From a virus, in the IMG/VR virus record IMGVR_UViG_3300022752_000063, positions 1 to 64,000 of that record: DNA of 64,000 bases. The stretch is one strand, 5' to 3'. A program made the position numbers and the translations under genes. Below, piece after piece: positions 58,773-64,000 of this stretch. The notes below the pieces were generated by a model, which was given only the letters and a program-made list of their open reading frames with translations, did no database searches and was not told where the DNA came from. Position 1 is the stretch's first letter; the number at the start of each line of letters is the position of its first letter.

Positions 58773-59489
58773 TTAGGTTCCTTTCTTATTGGTTTTGTTG
58801 TAACCCGTCCAGCCTAATTTCTTTAAGGCGGACACCGCCTTGGATGCCAGACTGCCAGCGGGTTGAGTGCCATGGATGAGGAGGGCGAACGACTTGCCAG
58901 ACTTGTAAGCATGGCTGTCGTCGTGATCGATCTCCAATCCCTTGGCCTTGGCATCGGCCTCGCTAAACACAACCTCGGCGGACTTCAGATTGTGGGCTTC
59001 GATCAACCAGTCATGGATACCGCCACGGCTGGCGTTGAGGGCGAAGTTCTTGGGTATCTCACCAAGCTTGCTCACCCACAGATGAAGGCTCTTGGTGTAG
59101 GCATAGAAGGTACGCAACGGATTCTTCCGTGCGACTTCCATCCAAGCATCGAAGTAGGACTCATTGAAGAAGTCACCCGACACATGGACACGGATGAGGT
59201 TGGCCTTCTTGGGAAGGCTGGCCTCGATCAGTTGCACCATCTGCTCGGTCGTTTTGCCCTTGAGCAGATCAAAGTTGTACCAGCGTTGCTCCCGCACCGC
59301 AGGGTATTGGGCTTCGGCAGATGCGGCAAAGCATCGGAACTTGGTTTCCAATCCATCTTGGATTCCACTTCCGTTGCGTCCAGCTCGGGACAAACATTCC
59401 CTCGCACCGGGGCAGGAGTAACCTGCGGGTAGGCTGAAGGTGAAGATGTCGTTGCCGAGCTTGGCATTACCTCGATTGAACTTAAGCAT
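58773..59489 (-). CDS. GP88-family protein, 238 aa
   Basis: The N-terminus MLKFNRGNAKLGNDIFTFSL followed by SCPGARECLSRAG and FRCFAASAEA is the family signature (mycobacteriophage L5 gp88 type). The Cys set (CPGA..CL, FRCFAA) may bind a metal or cluster. The rest is an alpha-beta barrel-like segment (LIRVHVSGDFFNESYFDAWM). The ATG at 59489 is chosen; a longer frame to 59561 is unlikely. Function of the family is unknown. Confidence 0.75.
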   Translation of the reverse strand: MLKFNRGNAKLGNDIFTFSLPAGYSCPGARECLSRAGRNGSGIQDGLETKFRCFAASAEAQYPAVREQRWYNFDLLKGKTTEQMVQLIEASLPKKANLIRVHVSGDFFNESYFDAWMEVARKNPLRTFYAYTKSLHLWVSKLGEIPKNFALNASRGGIHDWLIEAHNLKSAEVVFSEADAKAKGLEIDHDDSHAYKSGKSFALLIHGTQPAGSLASKAVSALKKLGWTGYNKTNKKGT

Positions 59490-59907
59490 TGAAGAACCTT
59501 TCTTTCCATTGCTGGAATGTTGGGGGTGTAAGATTGTCTCCGATATTCTGGATGACTTCACATAGATACTGGATGGTGGACAAGTAGTTGCCGTGGGTTT
59601 CCAAGTCCAAACTACCGCTGGCCAAGGCCGGCGTTATCCTCCACTCGTTCTCTCGATATCGAATGTCGGTATGCAACTTGCCTATCGAATCAAAGCTACC
59701 GCCTTGATACTGAGTACAAGCCGTATACTTGTAGGTAAGACGGACTGATTTATATTCGTCCTTCCACCCTTCAGAACGGACTGTGATTTTGTTATCTGGA
59801 AAGTCTCCCGTCCGTGTGCTGGATGAGATGACTTCGTCCACGATGATGTGTCTGTTGAGGAGCTTCGCCAACGCTCCAGATTTAACGGCGATGGGTAATA
59901 GTTTCAT
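59482..59907 (-). CDS. Hypothetical protein, 141 aa
   Basis: Begins MKLLPIAVKSGALAKLLNRH. A beta-rich middle (KITVRSEGWKDEYKSVRLTY, TDIRYRENEWRIT) and a helical end (STIQYLCEVIQNIG). Overlaps the GP88 gene by 8 bases. No family recognised. Confidence 0.6.
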   Translation of the reverse strand: MKLLPIAVKSGALAKLLNRHIIVDEVISSSTRTGDFPDNKITVRSEGWKDEYKSVRLTYKYTACTQYQGGSFDSIGKLHTDIRYRENEWRITPALASGSLDLETHGNYLSTIQYLCEVIQNIGDNLTPPTFQQWKERFFNA

Positions 59908-59931
59908 TGGTATTCCTTTCAAGAATATGAA

Positions 59932-59961
59932 CCCCGCCACAGGGATGAACCTGTGACGGGG
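59932..59961 (-). terminator. 12-bp stem-loop after rIIB
   Basis: CCCCGTCACAGG on the minus strand pairs with CCTGTGGCGGGG (plus-strand arms 59950-59961 and 59932-59943) over 12 positions with one G-U, around a 6-base loop, followed by a TTCATATTCTT stretch. An intrinsic terminator, though the U-run is interrupted. Confidence 0.65.
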
Positions 59962-59972
59962 CTCGGGTTATG

Positions 59973-60818
59973 TTATCGGTTAGCGAGGCTGGACAAGATG
60001 TTGCGGATACCCTCGAGGGCTTCCTCGATCTTGTCGTTGGCAGTCACGGAGACAGAATCACTGTCACCGTATTCGTCTTCGTCCTGGTACAGATTCTCGT
60101 CGTCGGCCATGGTGTTCCGAAGAGCACCATTGAACTCGTCGACAACCTCGTACTGACAGGTGCGAAGCTTCTGGCATTCGCAGTCTGTCGGGACGCTGAC
60201 GACATCGGCGGGGTTGATCTTGACGATCACGATCTTCTTCTCCCCACCGCCGAAGCCTTGAGCGTACTCAAGGGAGCCAGCATGGAAGCCGTAAGAGCAT
60301 CCAATGCCAGCGTCGTCGCATACCTTGCGACGCTCCATCCGTAGGGTCGAGCCCACACGATTGGAGAACTTGCCCGTGTGATGATCCGTGTAGTCAGCAC
60401 GGACGGACTTGTACGCCAAGAAGCACCCGTCGGGGGTGATTGGCATATTGCCGTGGGCAAGAAACGAGTACAGCTCGGTACGGGCACGACGGCTGTCGTT
60501 CCGTTCCAAGTTCTCGAAGAACCGAAGCAACGGGTCGAGTGGCAACCCTTGCCTGTGGCATTCGAGGATACGCTGGACAAGTACGCCGTGGACTTCCTCC
60601 CCGTTGTACTTGACCGAGTTCTCACCGACCTCGAAGGCACCGCCAAGATACTTGGTCAATGCCACCCGAGGATTGATGAGATCGATGACTTCCGCCTCCG
60701 GGGCACCTGCCCGAATCGCATCGAGCACGGCATTGAAGTTGCCGTGGGTTGCTGACAGAGTATACGACTGGCCGTTGGCGACCACCGTGATACTCTCATT
60801 AGTAATGATGTAGGTCAT
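59973..60818 (-). CDS. rIIB: rIIB-like protein, 281 aa
   Basis: The N-terminus TYIITNESITVVANGQSYTL and the central DGCFLAYKSVRADYTDHHTG, followed by GSTLRMERRKVCDDAG and YGFHAGSLEYA, match rIIB-like proteins. It lies immediately after the rIIA-like gene, as in T4-like phages. The two are thought to protect the infected cell from exclusion by prophages. The C-terminus is acidic and Ser-rich. Confidence 0.8.
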   Translation of the reverse strand: MTYIITNESITVVANGQSYTLSATHGNFNAVLDAIRAGAPEAEVIDLINPRVALTKYLGGAFEVGENSVKYNGEEVHGVLVQRILECHRQGLPLDPLLRFFENLERNDSRRARTELYSFLAHGNMPITPDGCFLAYKSVRADYTDHHTGKFSNRVGSTLRMERRKVCDDAGIGCSYGFHAGSLEYAQGFGGGEKKIVIVKINPADVVSVPTDCECQKLRTCQYEVVDEFNGALRNTMADDENLYQDEDEYGDSDSVSVTANDKIEEALEGIRNILSSLANR

Positions 60819-60840
60819 TGTCTATCCTTCCTTTCTTTGT

Positions 60841-63093
60841 TTATGGTTTCTGAATGATCCCCCAGTAGGAGATCAAATCCTTCGGTGCCGAAGCTTTATA
60901 TTTCTTGAGCCAATCCGAGTCGCCCCAAGAGCTCTGGTTAAGACGAACCCATCGGGTCAACGGCCAACCTCGCAACAAGACATCGGAGTGATGCTTGACT
61001 GTGAGATCGTCGTCTGGCTTGAACGACTCGAGTGTCTTGTCATCCACAATCTGCCGAATCCCAAACCTCTCAGGCTGGTGAATCAGGTAGGCTAGGCTGA
61101 CAACTTGGCTTGAATACTTGGTGTCCAACAGCTCGACCATCTTCTTGGCTGGATGTTTATCTGGCAGATTGGAAGCACGGATTGCTTTGGGCAAGTTGCC
61201 TTCCTTCCAATCGTCGTCATTCATTCCAGCGTATCCATGGAAGAGTTCCATATGTTCCAAGTTAGCCTTGTCATATTCCAAACGACGCCAGACCATCTCA
61301 CCCAAGGCTTGGTTGTCCTTGAACAAGCGGGTCACGGCATCCTGCAAGGATGTCTCGAACCAAGAGCCATCGTCGGGTATCTTCTCGCCTTTCTTCTTGG
61401 CTAGGATTCTACCCTTCAATAGCTTGGCTACCCTCAACTGATCCAACAATCTCCTGAATGTGCTGTTGCCAGCGTTGATGCCATTCCCTGTTGGTACGAA
61501 CTTCTCAATCTCAATCCACCAGTCGTCATCGGTGTACTCACCATCGAACATCTTCCAGTTGTCCGATTCCTTGTCGGGATGACCAGTCCTGTCCATGTCG
61601 AACTCGAATGTCTTGCCCTTGGTGTGCTTGGCATTCTTGTCGTAGGACTGACCGCCACCGTTGGTATCGGTCGGAGGTTCGGGTAGTGTGTTGTAATCCA
61701 CATACTTGATCTTGTCCAACTCGGGATGATCCTTGCACATCTCCGACCAATCCTTCTTGGACGTGATGACATAGATCGTGGAGTTGTCCTTGATCTGGTT
61801 GTTGGAGTACGCATACTTCAACCGACCCGTTCGGAATGTCTTCTTGTCTGGCACAAGGAACACCGTGACATATCGGTTGACCATGATGGAGTGAGGAGAT
61901 TCCTGGCGGAGTCTGCTCTTGCCCCAGTTACGCCAACCGCATAGCGTCACGGTCAGGTCGGGGTGTTGCACCTTCGACCCGTCCACAGTCACCATCGGTA
62001 GTTCGATTAGGCTGTCTACCTTCTGGCCTCGCCACAGCACCTTGTTCTTGATCTTCTTGAGCAAGTTCTCCATCCGATTGTCGTGGTTGTAGTGCCGACT
62101 CTTGAAGATGTTGGCTTCGATGCAAGCATCCCACCAAGTCGGTGCGGACTGGATGCGTTGCTCGACGACCCGTGCCAAGCTATCGACCACCTTCTTGATC
62201 TCGGTGGTCAATCTCTTGACGGTCATCGGAGTATACATCAGAGCCTCTCGACTCGGAGCAACCTGCAATCCTCCGACCTCGATGTCGAAGGTCAGCCCCA
62301 GACTTGAGGCGACCGACAGATCATCGGGCAGTTTGAAGGAGTTGTAGTTGATCGGATACTTCACATCACCCATCACAACAAAGGAACTGGTGTCCTCGTT
62401 GGGGTCTGTCATCCGCCAGTTGTCCTCCATCAGGACGACATGCTGTGGAACCAGATTGATGGCTGTCTTCTCCTCGGGTGTTGCATTGCTTACCGTGGGT
62501 TTGACACGGAAGACATTGAACACCTCGACCGCTGTGCTTCTGAACCGCTCGATGTCGTGTGCCTTGACTGGCAACTTGACCTCGACTCCGTTGGGTTCGT
62601 CCGTCTCGGACTCCTCCAAGGTATCGAAGGACGGCACACCGAACTCGTCCTTGAAGCAGACCAAGACCCACCGCTTGCCGTTCTTGGTGCAAGTGATAGT
62701 CCATTGGTCGGTATAGGCGGCCGGGGCTTTGCAACCCAGACCAAAGCCACCAGTATATTCGTTGCTGGTGGATTTGTATTCGCCTGACGAGCCATAGCTT
62801 GCCATGAGCTTGCTGAACTCGTCGATGTCCAAGCCCAAGCCCTCATCCTTGATGATGAAGGTTGGCCCAGATGTGCTGGGGAATGTCACCTTGATGGGCG
62901 ACTTGTTCCCGCTTGCCTTGTGAGACTCGTTGGCATTGACGGACAGTTCACGGATAACCGCCTTGATCGGGTCGGCATACAATCCAGACAAGATGCCCAT
63001 GATGTGGGCACGATTGGCCAGATTGACCGTGAATTGAGTCCGCTTGCCAAGAGTCTTAGCCACAGGGTTAAACCTTGACTGCGTTGTTATCAT
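60841..63093 (-). CDS. rIIA: rIIA-like protein, GHKL ATPase, 750 aa
   Basis: N-terminal ATPase: N-box IRELSVNANESH (47-58), IIKDEGLGLDI (80-90), and TGGFGLGCKAPAA (114-126). These are the GHKL-type nucleotide-binding motifs of rIIA. The C-terminal 400 residues have no recognisable fold but include a Gly-rich linker. The gene overlaps the 68-aa gene upstream and is separated from rIIB by 22 bases. Confidence 0.85.
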   Translation of the reverse strand: MITTQSRFNPVAKTLGKRTQFTVNLANRAHIMGILSGLYADPIKAVIRELSVNANESHKASGNKSPIKVTFPSTSGPTFIIKDEGLGLDIDEFSKLMASYGSSGEYKSTSNEYTGGFGLGCKAPAAYTDQWTITCTKNGKRWVLVCFKDEFGVPSFDTLEESETDEPNGVEVKLPVKAHDIERFRSTAVEVFNVFRVKPTVSNATPEEKTAINLVPQHVVLMEDNWRMTDPNEDTSSFVVMGDVKYPINYNSFKLPDDLSVASSLGLTFDIEVGGLQVAPSREALMYTPMTVKRLTTEIKKVVDSLARVVEQRIQSAPTWWDACIEANIFKSRHYNHDNRMENLLKKIKNKVLWRGQKVDSLIELPMVTVDGSKVQHPDLTVTLCGWRNWGKSRLRQESPHSIMVNRYVTVFLVPDKKTFRTGRLKYAYSNNQIKDNSTIYVITSKKDWSEMCKDHPELDKIKYVDYNTLPEPPTDTNGGGQSYDKNAKHTKGKTFEFDMDRTGHPDKESDNWKMFDGEYTDDDWWIEIEKFVPTGNGINAGNSTFRRLLDQLRVAKLLKGRILAKKKGEKIPDDGSWFETSLQDAVTRLFKDNQALGEMVWRRLEYDKANLEHMELFHGYAGMNDDDWKEGNLPKAIRASNLPDKHPAKKMVELLDTKYSSQVVSLAYLIHQPERFGIRQIVDDKTLESFKPDDDLTVKHHSDVLLRGWPLTRWVRLNQSSWGDSDWLKKYKASAPKDLISYWGIIQKP

Positions 63094-63274
63094 ACACTTT
63101 CTCCTTTCTCGTTAGGGTTACAGACCAAACCGTATGGTTGTCGTAGAAGGCGACACTCTCCGCACTCTCCAACTTGTGGTGGAGGATTGGTTCGACCAAC
63201 ACATTATCCTTGTCGAATACTGCGTAGCCTTCCCACTTGCGGATAGCGTCGTGAATCTTTACCCCCTCGCTCAT
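63068..63274 (-). CDS. Small hypothetical protein, 68 aa
   Basis: Begins MSEGVKIHDAIRKWEGYAVF. A small beta-rich fold (AVFDKDNVLVEPIL, TVWSVTLTRKEK). The last 26 bases overlap the rIIA start. ATGA-coupled upstream. Function unknown. Confidence 0.6.
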   Translation of the reverse strand: MSEGVKIHDAIRKWEGYAVFDKDNVLVEPILHHKLESAESVAFYDNHTVWSVTLTRKEKVYDNNAVKV

Positions 63275-63591
63275 CCGAGTGTGGGGATAAGGCTGGACAA
63301 GAACTTGGGGAAGGACTTCTCCACCTTACAGTTGCTCACCAAGGACTCTGCATCGTGGATGCCACGAGCCTTGAGTTCCGCTATCAACTTGGTCACGGAC
63401 AGGTCGGAGCGATTGCCCTGACTTGCCGTCACCTGCCACTTGATTCCTTGGAAGTGTGTCACTCCCCGTTCCTCAAGGGCGGTCTTGAATATCGGAACGA
63501 TGCTCTCTCGGAGCTTCTCCGCATTCAACTTTGTCTGGTTGTACTCCCCGAACAAGTCCACCTGTTCGGCGGTGTATATCAGTTTGCTCAT
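63271..63591 (-). CDS. Hypothetical protein, 106 aa
   Basis: Begins MSKLIYTAEQVDLFGEYNQT. Helical N-terminal part and KWQVTASQGNRSDLSVTKLI, which resembles small phage proteins found beside rIIA, possibly DNA-associated. AAAGGA precedes the ATG. Function unknown. Confidence 0.6.
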   Translation of the reverse strand: MSKLIYTAEQVDLFGEYNQTKLNAEKLRESIVPIFKTALEERGVTHFQGIKWQVTASQGNRSDLSVTKLIAELKARGIHDAESLVSNCKVEKSFPKFLSSLIPTLG

Positions 63592-63644
63592 TGTTATGTG
63601 TCCTTTCTATTTGGTTTGTGTACCCCACCTATCGGCGGGGAAAT

Positions 63645-63788
63645 CTATGCGTCTGCGTCTTCCCGTGGGGCGTAGTCACCAGTCTGATTCTCGTAGTCTT
63701 CCCTATCGAGTTTCTCAGCCCGTTCCTCGTCCCACTTGCATTGTTCACGCAAGTCCTTCTCGTACTCTTCGTCGGGGTCGATTCTCAT
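63645..63788 (-). CDS. Small acidic protein, 47 aa
   Basis: Begins MRIDPDEEYEKDLREQCKWD, charged throughout and helical. AAAAGGAGGAC precedes the ATG, a strong ribosome site. Its start overlaps the stop of the partial gene at the right edge (ATGA). Function unknown. Confidence 0.6.
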   Translation of the reverse strand: MRIDPDEEYEKDLREQCKWDEERAEKLDREDYENQTGDYAPREDADA

Positions 63789-64000
63789 ATGTCCTCCTTT
63801 TCTGTAATAGACTTAGTCATCATATCCACATCCCCGATTATCTTCAGAAGCCTATCGGCAACTTCAAATCGGGAGTAATATGTATATCTGAAATACGGGT
63901 CTCCGCCGTCGTGTTCATTGGGGTAAACCCTCTCAGTCTTAACCCAAAAATACTTTTGCTTCTTCTCACTCTCAGTTAGATTTGACCCGTGAGGCTTAAA
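63785..64000 (-). CDS. Partial CDS at right edge, C-terminal 71 aa
   Basis: The frame is open from the window edge to TGA at 63787-63785. The visible part (KTERVYPNEHDGGDPYFRYT, then VADRLLKIIGDVDMM) looks like a compact alpha-beta domain. The start is outside the window. Function unknown. Confidence 0.6.
   Translation of the reverse strand, partial: FKPHGSNLTESEKKQKYFWVKTERVYPNEHDGGDPYFRYTYYSRFEVADRLLKIIGDVDMMTKSITEKEDI

Noticed and set aside
1-64000. tRNA genes, CRISPR arrays, integrase and insertion sequences
   Set aside because: Read on both strands; no cloverleaf, regular repeat-spacer array, recombinase signature or transposase was found, though a dedicated search could reveal a divergent tRNA.

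Overview
The window is part of a lytic tailed dsDNA phage of podovirus type. The structural set (large terminase, portal, scaffold, capsid, a nozzle-like protein, a head-tail adaptor, internal virion proteins, fibres) has no sheath or tape-measure gene. The host is probably Gram-negative: the lysis cassette holds a lipoprotein with a C-terminal membrane helix that looks like a unimolecular spanin. Minus-strand genes are cut by both window edges (1..63 and 63785..64000), so the contig continues or is circular. I saw no tRNA, integrase, CRISPR array or phage RNA polymerase gene.

Layout. 1-2.3 kb: small genes and a probable small terminase on the plus strand, far from the large terminase. 2.3-2.85 kb: a gene-free AT-rich region with iterated CCACC motifs and nested palindromes, a candidate replication origin. 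2.85-15.25 kb: a minus-strand block with a membrane-like small protein, a possible ADP-ribosyltransferase-fold protein, an FkbM methyltransferase, a primase-helicase, a family A DNA polymerase, many small coupled genes, a 3D-domain exported protein, a DUF4406 protein, a probable DNA-binding protein, a PD-(D/E)XK exonuclease, an SF2 helicase and a RuvC-like resolvase. 15.3-54 kb: a plus-strand virion and lysis block, in order terminase, portal, scaffold, a three-domain glycosyltransferase/methyltransferase, capsid, small head proteins, lysis cassette, nozzle, fibres, adaptor, internal virion proteins, a 2975-residue polyvalent protein, small basic Cys-rich proteins, a GH24 lysozyme and a Dps-like protein. 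54-64 kb: a minus-strand early-type block of tightly overlapping small genes, two paralogous cytosine-methyltransferase-like proteins, a GP88 protein, and an rIIA/rIIB pair.

Two points stand out. The 2975-residue virion protein contains what reads as a sigma-70 region 2 followed by region 4, bounded by copies of the peptide LASSIDPN; if it is ejected with the DNA, it could reprogram host transcription in a phage without its own RNA polymerase. A 708-residue protein with two glycosyltransferase-like parts and an FkbM methyltransferase sits between scaffold and capsid genes, with a second FkbM gene elsewhere, which suggests virion or surface glycan modification.
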